DNA from: Aestuariivirga sp.
GTDB taxonomy: Bacteria; Pseudomonadota; Alphaproteobacteria; Rhizobiales; Aestuariivirgaceae
Direction of reading: 5' to 3'
DNA length: 64,000 nucleotides
Assembly (NCBI GenBank): GCA_030680855.1
Contig: JAUXUN010000057.1
Coordinates: 95,539 to 159,538, forward strand
The position numbers and the translations under genes are program-made. The notes under the pieces were generated by a model, which saw only the letters and a program-made list of their open reading frames with translations, was not told where the DNA came from and made no database searches. The number at the start of each line of letters is the position of its first letter. Positions within the stretch are counted from its first letter, which is position 1. This document shows positions 1 through 9,621 of this stretch, piece after piece.

Positions 1-981
1 CCGGATGATTCGGTATCCCGCTTTTTCCGACCGGTTCCACGATCCATGCTCGGCCACCAAAGCCGTGCCGTTCAGCGCCGCATCCGCCTGATTCCGCAAA
101 AACCGGATCGAAAGGGCGGCCACATGCCCGCCAAGCCCATGGAATTGCATTACCGGGGAAAGCCCCGGCGGCATGGCAGCATAAAGCTCGGGATCCGGCA
201 CATCGGCACCATGCACATAGGGCCAGCCATAGTGCTTTCCCGCCTCGATGCGGTTCACCTCGTCGTCGGGAATGTCATCCCCCAGGTTGTCGCGGCCATT
301 ATCCACCCCAAACAGCGCCCCCGTCCCCGGCTGCCAGTCAAAACCCACCGTATTGCGCAGGCCCGTGGCAAACAGCTCAGGCGCCGCTCCCTCCTTGAAC
401 CGCAGGATTGCCGCCCGCCAGGCATGCTCCTCAATGCAGGAATTGCAGCTGGAGCCAATCGACAGATAGAGATATCCGTCCGGCCCCCGCTTGAGGGTGC
501 GTGACGAGTGTCCACCTCCCCCGGGGATGCCTTCAAGAATCACCCGTTCATTTTCAAGCTTCGCGCCATCGAAATCATAGCGCACCACGCGCTGCTCTTC
601 AGCCACATGAAGTGTTGATCCCTCCAGCAGCAGGCCATGCGGCTGGTTTGCGCCTTCAAGCAGGTCCTGCTGCCCATCGCTGCGTCCATCGCCATCACGG
701 TCAGCCTTCACCAGCAGGATGTTTCCATCGCGATGGCCCGAAACAATGAGATCGCCATTTTCCGTCATCTGCATCAGACGCAGCCGCCCCAGGTCACGGG
801 CAAAGACGTCGAGCCGGTAGCCCTCCGGCAATTTTATCCGTTCACGGAGCAATGTTTCCCACTGGTCGCGCGGCGGTGGCCGCGAGGGTCCATTGAAGGG
901 GCCGTATTGGGAGTAGGCATAGCCCGCCGCAATGAGCAGCACCGCCCCGAGGGAAACCAGGAGTTTGCGCATCCACCACAT
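1..981 (-). CDS. PQQ-dependent sugar dehydrogenase (glucose/sorbosone dehydrogenase-like), C-terminus truncated by window edge
   Basis: Manual reverse-strand translation from ATG at 981 (MWWMRKLLVSLGAVLLIAAGYAYSQYGPFNG...LPEGYRLDVFARDLGRLRLM...NQPHGLLLEG...GPDGYLYLSIGSSCNSC...FATGLRNTVGFDW...GVDNGRDNLGDDIPDDEVNRIEAGKHYGWPY...LVAEHGSWNRS) stays open to base 1. N-terminal signal anchor and beta-propeller motifs typical of the family. Absent from the ORF track because it has no stop in the window. Confidence 0.88.
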   Translation of the reverse strand, partial: MWWMRKLLVSLGAVLLIAAGYAYSQYGPFNGPSRPPPRDQWETLLRERIKLPEGYRLDVFARDLGRLRLMQMTENGDLIVSGHRDGNILLVKADRDGDGRSDGQQDLLEGANQPHGLLLEGSTLHVAEEQRVVRYDFDGAKLENERVILEGIPGGGGHSSRTLKRGPDGYLYLSIGSSCNSCIEEHAWRAAILRFKEGAAPELFATGLRNTVGFDWQPGTGALFGVDNGRDNLGDDIPDDEVNRIEAGKHYGWPYVHGADVPDPELYAAMPPGLSPVMQFHGLGGHVAALSIRFLRNQADAALNGTALVAEHGSWNRSEKAGYRIIR

Positions 982-1192
982 CTAAGCACAACGGCAAGGC
1001 CACGAAAGGGTTCCGTCGCTATGTCCCCATCACACTTTGGTGAGGGCTTTGAACCGCGCGGCTATCTGCTCTTTCGCCTTAGGCCAAAGTTAACCGGTCG
1101 TTTACCAGACCCTGACGCCAGCATGAATACGGCATGCACGGAGAATTCAGTGTCGGATCCTAAGAGTGAGGAATTGAAGATAGGAGTAATCC

Positions 1193-1567
1193 GTGACCAA
1201 GGAACGCACACTCGACTTTCGCATATTCAAGGATCTCGACATCCCAGAAATGTCCATAGCTGCCGGACAGCTTGTCCTGGCCGAAGGCAGCACCGGATCA
1301 GCCATGTATATCATCCGCAACGGCTCCGTGGCCGTCAGGTTGAATGGCATAACGGTTGAGGAAATTGGCGAAGGCGGAATTTTCGGTGAAATGGCCATCA
1401 TCGAACAGTCCACCCGCAGCGCCGAAATCCTGGCACTTACCGATGTGACCGTGGTCATGCTCGATGAGAAAAAGTTTCTCCAGTTGGTGGCCAAGGTGCC
1501 GCATTTTTCCGTGATGGTCATGCGCACCCTCGCCCGCCGCATCCGCAGGATGAACGCCAAGAGTTAA
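1193..1567 (+). CDS. cyclic nucleotide-binding domain protein (single CNB domain, no HTH)
   Basis: 124 aa; GxxGxxGEMAIIE...RSAEILALTDVTVVMLDEKKF pattern of CNB/CRP-type sensor domains. Confidence 0.85.
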   Translation: MTKERTLDFRIFKDLDIPEMSIAAGQLVLAEGSTGSAMYIIRNGSVAVRLNGITVEEIGEGGIFGEMAIIEQSTRSAEILALTDVTVVMLDEKKFLQLVAKVPHFSVMVMRTLARRIRRMNAKS

Positions 1568-1577
1568 AGAGCGGAGC

Positions 1578-3257
1578 TTAGAAAAGCCCGGCGATCTGCC
1601 CTTTTGCATCCAGCCCGATGACTTCCGCCGAAGGCGCCTTGGGCAAGCCCGGCATGGTCATGATGTCGCCGCACACCACCACGATGAATTCGGCGCCCGC
1701 CGAAAGCCGCACTTCGCGGATGGGCACGATGTGGTTGATGGGGGCACCCTTCAAATTGGGATCGGTCGAGAAGGAATACTGCGTCTTGGCCATGCAGATC
1801 GGGAACTTGCCGTAACCTTGCGACTCATAGGACCTGAGCTGGTCGCGCACCGATTTGTCGGCCACGATGTCGTCGGCCCGGTAGATTTCCCGGGCGATAG
1901 TTTTGATCTTTTCCCACAACGGCATATCTTCGCCATAGATGGGCTTGAACTGCACCGAGCTCCGGTCGGCAAGCTCCGCCACATGCTTGGCCAGCGCCTC
2001 CGTGCCCTTGCCGCCCTCGGCCCAATGCGTGCATTTGAAGGCCTCAACCCCATGCTCCTTGCAGAAGCTGCGGATGACTTCAATGTCCGCGTCCGTATCG
2101 GTCACGAAATGATTGATGGCCACCGCAATCGGCACGCCGAACTTTTTCATGTTCTCGATGTGCCGGCCAAGATTGACCATGCCCTTCTTGAGCGCCTCGG
2201 TGTTTTCCTTCTTCAGCTCTTCCTTGGCCACCCCGCCATGCATTTTGAGCGCCCGGATGGTGGCAACGATCACCGTGGCGGCAGGGGTAAGCCCCGCCTT
2301 GCGGCATTTGATGTCAAAGAATTTCTCGGCTCCGAGATCGGCCCCGAAGCCCGCTTCGGTCACCACGTAATCAGCAAGCTTCAGGCCCGCCTTGGTCGCC
2401 ATCACCGAATTGCAGCCATGGGCAATGTTGGCAAACGGCCCGCCATGCACAAAGGCCGGATTGTTTTCCAGTGTCTGCACCAGGTTCGGCATCAGCGCAT
2501 CCTTGAGCAGCACAGTCATGGCCCCCGGCGCCTTGATGTCCTTGGCAAGGATTTGTCCCTTGTCGCGCTTGGCGCCGATCACGATCTGCCCGATACGCCG
2601 TTCCAGATCTTCAATGGAGGTGGAAAGGCAGAGGATCGCCATGATCTCGGAAGCAACCGTGATGTCAAAACCCGCTTCCCGTGGATAGCCGTTGGCAACG
2701 CCCCCCAGCGAGCAGACGATTTCACGCAGCGCCCGGTCATTCATGTCCATCACCCGGCGCCACGTCACGCGACGCGTGTCGATGCCAAGCTCGTTGCCCC
2801 AATAGATGTGATTGTCGATCATTGCGGACAGAAGATTGTGGGCCGAGGTGATGGCGTGGAAGTCGCCGGTGAAATGCAGGTTGATGTCTTCCATCGGAAC
2901 GATCTGGGCATAGCCGCCGCCCGCCGCCCCGCCCTTCATGCCGAAGCAAGGACCGAGCGAAGGTTCGCGCAGGCACACCATGGCCTTTTTGCCAATGCGG
3001 TTGAGGCCGTCGCCCAGGCCAACCGTCGTTGTCGTCTTGCCTTCGCCGGCGGGCGTTGGGCTGATTGCCGTCACCAGAATGAGCTTGCCGTCCTTTTTGG
3101 ATGAAAGTGTGTTGATATAATCGAGATGCACCTTCGCCTTGGTGTGGCCATAGGGAATGAGATCTTTCTCGGGGATTCCCAGGGCCTTGCCCACCTCCAT
3201 GATCGGCTTCATTTTTGCTTCGCGGGCAATTTCAATATCGCTCTTTACCGTGGCCAT
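1578..3257 (-). CDS. fhs: formate--tetrahydrofolate ligase
   Basis: 559 aa; [19 protein letters not shown]-loop, [22 protein letters not shown], strong family signature. Confidence 0.97.
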   Translation of the reverse strand: MATVKSDIEIAREAKMKPIMEVGKALGIPEKDLIPYGHTKAKVHLDYINTLSSKKDGKLILVTAISPTPAGEGKTTTTVGLGDGLNRIGKKAMVCLREPSLGPCFGMKGGAAGGGYAQIVPMEDINLHFTGDFHAITSAHNLLSAMIDNHIYWGNELGIDTRRVTWRRVMDMNDRALREIVCSLGGVANGYPREAGFDITVASEIMAILCLSTSIEDLERRIGQIVIGAKRDKGQILAKDIKAPGAMTVLLKDALMPNLVQTLENNPAFVHGGPFANIAHGCNSVMATKAGLKLADYVVTEAGFGADLGAEKFFDIKCRKAGLTPAATVIVATIRALKMHGGVAKEELKKENTEALKKGMVNLGRHIENMKKFGVPIAVAINHFVTDTDADIEVIRSFCKEHGVEAFKCTHWAEGGKGTEALAKHVAELADRSSVQFKPIYGEDMPLWEKIKTIAREIYRADDIVADKSVRDQLRSYESQGYGKFPICMAKTQYSFSTDPNLKGAPINHIVPIREVRLSAGAEFIVVVCGDIMTMPGLPKAPSAEVIGLDAKGQIAGLF

Positions 3258-3461
3258 GGCGAGGTCGTCCTTCCTTTAGAGAAAATATTATTCATGATGG
3301 GAAACAGCACATTTCATCCCGGATGTCTACGCCTGTTGGCAGAAGTGCCAATTTCCGGCAAGAGCAAGTTGCTGGCTTTCTTGCAATGTCCATCATCACA
3401 ATGCGATGCTGCTTGCGACAGTTTTGAGACAATTTTTGCCGCAAGCGGAAAAGGATGAGGC

Positions 3462-5039
3462 ATGAGAAATTTCGACCAGCCGGGAAGATCAGTGGCCGTT
3501 GGGACAAACGGCATGGCGGCCACCTCCTCTCCGCTGGCAACGCTTGCCGCCATTGACGTGTTGCGCGCCGGCGGTAACGCGGTTGATGCGGCCGTCACCG
3601 CCTCCGCCATTCTCTGTCTCACCGAACCCCACATGACCGGTATCGGCGGTGATTGTTTCGCCCTCATCGGCAAGCCCAATGGCACCGTGCTTGGCCTCAA
3701 TGGTTCCGGGCGTTCCAGCGCCAGAGCCGATGCCGATTGGCTGAAAGCCGCTGGCCTCACGGAAATTGCCCCGCACAGCGTCCACGCCGTCACCGTGCCC
3801 GGCGCCATTGATGCCTGGGACCGGCTTTTGAAACAGGAAGGCACCATGACGCTGGGCGAAGCGCTGAAGCCCGCCATCAAGCTGGCGGAAAAGGGTGTGC
3901 CCACCACGCCGCGCGTGGCAAGGGATTGGCCCGAAAGCGAAGCCTTGCTCGCCGCCGATGAAGGCGGCTCCAGACATTATTTGAAAAATGGCCGCAGCCC
4001 CCGCGAAGGCGAGGTCATGGCCTATCCCGCGCTGGCCAAAACCCTGAAAACCATTGCCAAGAAAGGTCGCGCCGGATTCTACGAGGGCGAAATCGCCGCT
4101 GAAATCGTCAGGCACTTGGCAGCACGCGGTGGACTGCTGACGGAGGAAGATTTTGCCAAAACCGAAGCAACCTGGGTCAAGCCCATAGCAACCCGCTTTG
4201 CCGATCACGATATTTTCGAAATTCCCCCCAACGGCCAGGGCCTCACCGTTCTCATCACCCTGAACATTCTGAAACATTTTGGCCTGCGCCGCTTTGAACC
4301 CGAAAGCCCCGAGCGCCGCCACCTTGAAATTGAAGCCCTGAAACTCGCCTGGATCCTGAGAAATCGCCACATCGCCGATCCTGATTTCGCCGATGTGCCC
4401 GTGAGTGAACTCCTGAGCGAAGAAACCTCACAAAGATTGGCAAGCTTCATCGACACGAATCGCGCCACCGATGCCAATGTCTCGCTGCCCAGTTCCGATA
4501 CGGTCTATCTCAGCGTTGTCGACAAGCACCGCCTCAGCATCTCCTTCATCAATTCCATCTATTATGATTTTGGCTCCGGCATCATCACGCCAAAGTCCGG
4601 CATCGCCCTGCAAAACCGGGGAAAAGGTTTCATCACGCAGGCCGGACATCCCAATTGCATCGGCCCGTCGAAGCGCCCCCTGCACACCATCATTCCAGCC
4701 ATGGTCAAGAAAGACGGCAAGATCGACATGAGCTTTGGCGTCATGGGCGGCGATTTCCAGCCCATGGGCCACGTCAACGTGCTGGTGAACCGCTATGTTT
4801 ACGGCATGGACCCGCAAGCCGCCGTCGATTTCCCCCGTCTCTTTCCACAAGGCGGCAACGTCTTGACGGAAACCACCGTTCCCGCCGTAGTCTTGGCCAG
4901 CCTCGCCGCCAGGGGCCACCGTATCACGCCCGCGAACGAACCCCTGGGTGGCGGCCAGGCCATCGTCATCGATTACGCACGAGGCCTTCTGATCGGCGGC
5001 TCGGACCACCGCAAGGATGGCTTTGCCTTGGGTTACTAG
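3462..5039 (+). CDS. ggt: gamma-glutamyltransferase family protein
   Basis: 525 aa; AxxDVLRAGGNAVDAAVTASAILCLTEPHMTGIGGDCF and DTVYLSVVD nucleophile-Thr context. Confidence 0.92.
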   Translation: MRNFDQPGRSVAVGTNGMAATSSPLATLAAIDVLRAGGNAVDAAVTASAILCLTEPHMTGIGGDCFALIGKPNGTVLGLNGSGRSSARADADWLKAAGLTEIAPHSVHAVTVPGAIDAWDRLLKQEGTMTLGEALKPAIKLAEKGVPTTPRVARDWPESEALLAADEGGSRHYLKNGRSPREGEVMAYPALAKTLKTIAKKGRAGFYEGEIAAEIVRHLAARGGLLTEEDFAKTEATWVKPIATRFADHDIFEIPPNGQGLTVLITLNILKHFGLRRFEPESPERRHLEIEALKLAWILRNRHIADPDFADVPVSELLSEETSQRLASFIDTNRATDANVSLPSSDTVYLSVVDKHRLSISFINSIYYDFGSGIITPKSGIALQNRGKGFITQAGHPNCIGPSKRPLHTIIPAMVKKDGKIDMSFGVMGGDFQPMGHVNVLVNRYVYGMDPQAAVDFPRLFPQGGNVLTETTVPAVVLASLAARGHRITPANEPLGGGQAIVIDYARGLLIGGSDHRKDGFALGY

Positions 5040-5149
5040 ATCCTTGCGCCAAATAGTTAGCGGCAAATTAATCACAGATTTTTTGCTCTTGTTTACGATT
5101 GCTCGGCTAGTTTGCCGTCGTAAATTTTGCGTAAGCTCTTGGAGGCTTC

Positions 5150-7159
5150 TTGAGCACCGAAGACCCAACCGAAACGGCATTTTCCTTCCGGACTGAAGAG
5201 TTTACCGGTCCGCAGGCAACGCCGGCGGAATCTCCTGCCCCCCGTTTCAGCGAAACCAGCGACAGCACCGTCCTGCAGAACATCCAGCGTGCCGTGGAGG
5301 CCGTGGGCGAAGCCACTTACCACTGGATCACTGAAACCGACGTGATCGCCTGGAGCCCCAACATGGAGGCGGTCATCGGCTGCAAGCCCGAAGCCGCGGC
5401 CTCCGGCCGGGCCTATGCCAATCTCCTTGATGGTGACAATATCACCAGCCGCTATGACACGGTCATGCGCAGCCATGCCGTCGATGAAGGCGATGGCGTT
5501 GCCTTCCAGATCGAATATCTGTTCCGCCCCGATGGCCGCACCGGCCGCCGCGCCGTTTGGCTTGAAGACCGCGGCAAGTGGTTTGTCGGAAAGAACGGCA
5601 GGCCAGCGGAAGTCTTCGGCACCATCCGCCGAATCGATGACCGCCACAGCCGTGACCAGCACCTGAGCTTTCTCGGCAACTGCGATCCCCTCACTGGCCT
5701 GATGAACCGCGGCCGCCTCGCCGAAGCCCTGGGCGAAACCCTGTCAACCGCCAATCACGAGCAAAACAATTGCGCCTTCCTCATCGCCGCCGTGAATAAT
5801 CTTGGCGTGGTCAATGAAGCCTATGGCTTTGAGGTGGCCGATGAGGTGATCGTGGCCCTGAGCCGGCGCTTGCGCCAGGTGGTGCGCACCGGTGACGCCA
5901 TCGCCCGCTATTCCGGCAGCAAGTTCGGCATCATCCTGAACAATTGCCAGGAAGAGGAATTGCAGACCGCCATTGACCGCTTCATCAACATCGCCCGTGA
6001 AAGCGTCATTGAAACCGAACACGGCCCTGTCTGGGCCATGCTCTCCATCGGCGCCGTGGTGGTTCCCAAATATGCCCCCGATGCCAATATCGCCATGGCC
6101 CGCGCCGAAGAGGCCCTCGCCGAAGCACGGCGCCTGCCGTCCGATGGCTCGGCCATTTACCGCCCCTCGTCAAAGCGCGTGGCTGAACGCGGGCTCAACG
6201 CCAGATGCGCCACCGAGATCGTGAAATGCCTGAAGGAAGACCAGTTCAAACTCGGCTTCCAGCCCATCGTCAGTGCTGCCACCCGCGACGTGGTCATGCA
6301 CGAAGCGCTGCTCCGCATGAACGACACGAACGGCGACCTGATTGCCGCCGCTCATCTCATTCCGGTCGCCGAAAAGCTCGGCCTGGTGCGCCTCATTGAC
6401 CGCGCCGTGGCCCAGATGACCATTTCGACGCTGCACAATTATCCCCAGGCCCAGTTGGCCATGAATGTCTCGGGCTCGACTGCCACCGATCCGCGCTGGT
6501 TTAACCAGCTCACCGAGATCATTGCCGCCAACCAGTCCGTGGCCGATAGGCTCACCGTGGAAATCACCGAAACCATTGCCCTGGGTGATCTCAAGGAAAC
6601 CTTCAATTTCGTCGAAGCGCTGCGCAACATCGGCTGCAGCGTTGCCATCGATGATTTCGGCGCGGGCTTCACTTCGTTCCGCAACCTGCGCGACTTGCCG
6701 GTCAATATTGTGAAGCTCGACGGCTCGTTCTGCCGCAACCTCAAGCATAACGCCGCCAACCAGTATCTGGTGCGCACCCTCATCGACCTCACCCACAAGT
6801 TCGACCTGAAAACCATTGCCGAATGGGTGGAAACCCCGGAAGATGCCGAGATCCTGAAGGATTCCAATGTCGATCTCATGCAGGGAAATCTTTTTGGCGA
6901 AGTCGCCGCTGGGCTGCCCTGGGCCCGCAAGGAAGAGCGAGGCTTTGCCAGCCTGGAAACGACAGACCAGCTCACCGCCGCCGTGGAAGAGACCAAGGTA
7001 ATCATCCAGAATCCGCCCGTCACGCCGCCGCTGCTAATTGACGTGGCCGAAATGCCCGACAGCGCTGAAATGGAAGAAGGCCTGTCGCGCCTGAAACTCG
7101 CCATCAAGGCCCTCGACGACCAGTTCCGTTCCGAACAGCCGCTGGCTGAAGCGAGTTAG
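5150..7159 (+). CDS. PAS-like/GGDEF(degenerate)/EAL protein, probable c-di-GMP phosphodiesterase
   Basis: 669 aa, TTG start; DPLTGLMNR... GGDEF domain with SGSKF in place of GGDEF; EAL domain with HEALLRM, VEITET, DDFGAGF, DLMQGNLFG. Confidence 0.88.
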   Translation: MSTEDPTETAFSFRTEEFTGPQATPAESPAPRFSETSDSTVLQNIQRAVEAVGEATYHWITETDVIAWSPNMEAVIGCKPEAAASGRAYANLLDGDNITSRYDTVMRSHAVDEGDGVAFQIEYLFRPDGRTGRRAVWLEDRGKWFVGKNGRPAEVFGTIRRIDDRHSRDQHLSFLGNCDPLTGLMNRGRLAEALGETLSTANHEQNNCAFLIAAVNNLGVVNEAYGFEVADEVIVALSRRLRQVVRTGDAIARYSGSKFGIILNNCQEEELQTAIDRFINIARESVIETEHGPVWAMLSIGAVVVPKYAPDANIAMARAEEALAEARRLPSDGSAIYRPSSKRVAERGLNARCATEIVKCLKEDQFKLGFQPIVSAATRDVVMHEALLRMNDTNGDLIAAAHLIPVAEKLGLVRLIDRAVAQMTISTLHNYPQAQLAMNVSGSTATDPRWFNQLTEIIAANQSVADRLTVEITETIALGDLKETFNFVEALRNIGCSVAIDDFGAGFTSFRNLRDLPVNIVKLDGSFCRNLKHNAANQYLVRTLIDLTHKFDLKTIAEWVETPEDAEILKDSNVDLMQGNLFGEVAAGLPWARKEERGFASLETTDQLTAAVEETKVIIQNPPVTPPLLIDVAEMPDSAEMEEGLSRLKLAIKALDDQFRSEQPLAEAS

Positions 7160-7275
7160 CATTCCGCAAACTTCCCGTTTCACGGGCGAGGATGAAGTTG
7201 GAATCATCTTTCACTGGACGGCCTCGCTGATTCCTGAGAAAACTCCCGCTTCCTCATGCAACCAGGAGCGCAGCC

Positions 7276-8031
7276 ATGAACAAGCCCCATGATCCGACAT
7301 CAGCCCAAAGCGCGGCCTTCGCCCGGGCCCAGCAATTCATGTCGCCCTCGCCGGTGCCCTCCATTTCCACCGAGCTTCTCTCCACCGCCGATGGCGAGTT
7401 GAACCGCGAACTCAACCATTTTCTCTTCGATCCGCCGTCAAATCCCAGCCTGCTCAAAGGCAAGAAGATCGCCATCTGCTGCACCAATGGCGTGGAGGAA
7501 GTGGAAATCCTCGGCTCCATGCGCTGGCTCACCGAGCATGGCGCCACGGTCCATATCGTGGCCCCGCGCGTCGGCGAATTTCCCCCAAGCCTCGGCCTGC
7601 GCTTTCCGGAAATTTCCAAAACCCATGTCATGGCGATCCGCCTGATGGAAAATGCCGGCTGGCTGAAAATCGATTGCTATCTTGATGAGGCAAGGGTTGC
7701 CGATTATGACGCGGTGATCCTGCCCGGCGGCTGCTGGAATCCGGATTTCCTCCGCGCCGACAAGGACGCGCAGAATTTCACCCGCGACATGCATGCGGCC
7801 GGCAAGCCCACCTGCGGCATCTGCCACGGGCCCTGGGTCATGGTCAGTGCCAAGATGTTGAAAGGCAAGAAGGCCACCGCCGTATGGAACATCCAGATCG
7901 ATCTGGAAAACGCCGGCGCCACCGTCATCGACGAACCCTGCGTCGTCGACGGCAACCTCATCACCGCCAGGTTCCCCTACGACCTGCCGCGCATGATCGA
8001 CGCGCTGGTGAAGCAACTGGTAGCGGCCTAA
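7276..8031 (+). CDS. DJ-1/PfpI family protein
   Basis: 251 aa; LKGKKIAICCTNGVEEVE...VILPGGCWNPDFLR...PTCGICHGPWVMVSA. Confidence 0.88.
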   Translation: MNKPHDPTSAQSAAFARAQQFMSPSPVPSISTELLSTADGELNRELNHFLFDPPSNPSLLKGKKIAICCTNGVEEVEILGSMRWLTEHGATVHIVAPRVGEFPPSLGLRFPEISKTHVMAIRLMENAGWLKIDCYLDEARVADYDAVILPGGCWNPDFLRADKDAQNFTRDMHAAGKPTCGICHGPWVMVSAKMLKGKKATAVWNIQIDLENAGATVIDEPCVVDGNLITARFPYDLPRMIDALVKQLVAA

Positions 8032-8100
8032 CAGTTTTACGGGACAGGAATTTTCCAGCGCCGGAATGTCGGCACCGTCGGAGCCGCTTCAAGTACATAG

Positions 8101-8320
8101 GAATTTAATGATTGACAATATAATCCTATCATGCTATTTGTGGCCTGTTCATCCCGGAAAGGTGCTGATCATGACAGTGATCTCGAAGGGGTGGATGGGG
8201 CCTCCGGGCTTGGGAAGTAACGTTCCCTCAATTCCGGGAGCTTCAGGTGGAGATCACCACCGCCGCTGTTTGACATTGTGAAATCTACTCCGGAAGCGGA
8301 GCACCGCTTTCTTCCCGGGC
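8101..8320 (+). repeat. dispersed intergenic repeat, copy 1
   Basis: gaatttaatgattgacaatata...gctgatcatgacagtgatctcgaaggggtggatggggcctccgggcttggg...gctgtttgacattgtgaaatc...ggaagcggagcaccgctttc aligns with the reverse complement of 58861-59077. Confidence 0.9.
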
Positions 8321-8451
8321 GAGGCTTTGCCTGGCACGCGCAGAAAATTGAATCAAATTGAAGTCACCGCAGATGTTTTATTTTGCGCGGCGGCGTGCGT
8401 TGAATTTATATTTTGCTTCCACATTGAGCCACCCCAACCATGGAGCCCGAC

Positions 8452-8745
8452 ATGATCCGCAAAACTTTTATCGCTGCCGCAGCGCTGCTTGCAATTTCAG
8501 CAATGGGCACTAGCCCAGCCAAGGCGGATATCGACATCAATCTTGGTTTCAGTGGCGGCTATCGCGGCAAGATTTCCTGTCACCAGGGCGCGAGGATTGT
8601 CGATTTCCGTTTCAACAACGTGGTGACGCGTAATTGCCGCGGCCTTCACTATCAATACTCGGGTAGCCGTAATGGCAAATGGTATAACGTCACCGTGAAC
8701 TCAAGAACCGCGCGTATTGTCGCCATTCGGCGCTGGTGGAGCTAG
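8452..8745 (+). CDS. small secreted hypothetical protein
   Basis: Clear signal peptide MIRKTFIAAAALLAISAMGTSPAKA; mature part YRGKISCHQGARIVDFRFNNVVTRNCRG. Confidence 0.75.
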   Translation: MIRKTFIAAAALLAISAMGTSPAKADIDINLGFSGGYRGKISCHQGARIVDFRFNNVVTRNCRGLHYQYSGSRNGKWYNVTVNSRTARIVAIRRWWS

Positions 8746-8772
8746 GGTTCGGTCCCACTGCCCAAAATCCCT

Positions 8773-8799
8773 TCACGCCCGTATCAAGTGCGGGCGTGA
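8773..8799. terminator. terminator-like hairpin between convergent genes
   Basis: tcacgcccg-tatcaagtg-cgggcgtga, 9 bp perfect stem between the stops of the + small protein and - phaR; no strong U-tract. Confidence 0.5.
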
Positions 8800-8841
8800 C
8801 GGGAAAGAAAAGTCTGGTTCGCCAAGATTGCTTAACGGCAG

Positions 8842-9447
8842 TTAATTCTTCGACAGCGTGTTGATCTTTTCCTGCATCGCCGTGAGCTGGTCCTTCATCG
8901 CCTGAAGGTCGTCCTTTGACGGGGCCTGCGCCGGTGCGGAACTTTGCTTCGGGGGTGCTGCCCCCGCACCCGGGTTCATCGCCATCGCCGCAAACGGGTT
9001 GAACAGCTTCATCGCGTCACTGAACATCGCCATGTTGCGCTTGGCGTGTTCTTCCATGTTCTTGAACGGCTCGCCGGTAAAGGCGTCCAGCATCTGCTCG
9101 CGGATCTTGTCGTGTTCCTTGGTCAGGTTCTCCAGCGAAAATTCCAGGTAGCCCGGAACCAGGGTCTGCATGCTGTCGCCGTAGTAGCGGATGAGCTGGC
9201 GCAAAAAATTGATTGGCAGCAGGTTGGTGCCCTTGTTTTCTTCCTCGAAAATGATCTGGGTCAGGACCGAGCGGGTGATTTCCTCGCCGGTCTTGGCATC
9301 ATAAACCACGAAATCCGTGCCCGACTTCACCATGGCCGAGAGGTCATCAAGGGTCACATAGGTGCTTGTTGCCGTATTGTAGAGTCTGCGGTTCGCGTAT
9401 TTCTTGATCACCACCGCATCTTTTGGCGCCGATTTTTCGTCACTCAC
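8842..9447 (-). CDS. phaR: polyhydroxyalkanoate synthesis repressor PhaR
   Basis: 201 aa; IKKYANRRLYNTATSTYVTLDDLSAMVKSGTDFVVYDAKTGEEITRSVLTQIIFEEE, a PhaR hallmark. Confidence 0.96.
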   Translation of the reverse strand: MSDEKSAPKDAVVIKKYANRRLYNTATSTYVTLDDLSAMVKSGTDFVVYDAKTGEEITRSVLTQIIFEEENKGTNLLPINFLRQLIRYYGDSMQTLVPGYLEFSLENLTKEHDKIREQMLDAFTGEPFKNMEEHAKRNMAMFSDAMKLFNPFAAMAMNPGAGAAPPKQSSAPAQAPSKDDLQAMKDQLTAMQEKINTLSKN

Positions 9448-9504
9448 CGTTCACACTCCTCCAATGCGGGCCGTCACCGATTGTCCCCCGGATGCCTTGC
9501 CCGC

Positions 9505-9553
9505 AGTGCAAAAACTTGCTCCCCGCAATGCACAATTGCAAGTGCAAAAAACT
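9505..9553. promoter_or_regulatory. TGCA-rich repeated motif in the phaR/phaA intergenic region, candidate PhaR operator
   Basis: AGTGCAAAAACT at 9505-9516 and AGTGCAAAAAACT at 9541-9553 flank TGCACAATTGCA (9529-9540). PhaR is known to bind TGC-rich DNA. Confidence 0.5.
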
Positions 9554-9621
9554 GTGGCAGGTCTTGTTTCAAATGCTATGACTAATGGAACATTCCCCAT
9601 CCCGCCTTCAGGAGTAAGCCC

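Noticed and set aside
1731-3104. 457-aa plus-strand ORF opposite fhs
   Set aside because: Antisense artefact of the fhs coding sequence; no recognisable domain.
8066-8281. 71-aa ORF spanning repeat copy 1 as a real peptide
   Set aside because: A 1-nt indel relative to copy 2 changes the frame; evidence favours DNA/RNA-level conservation.
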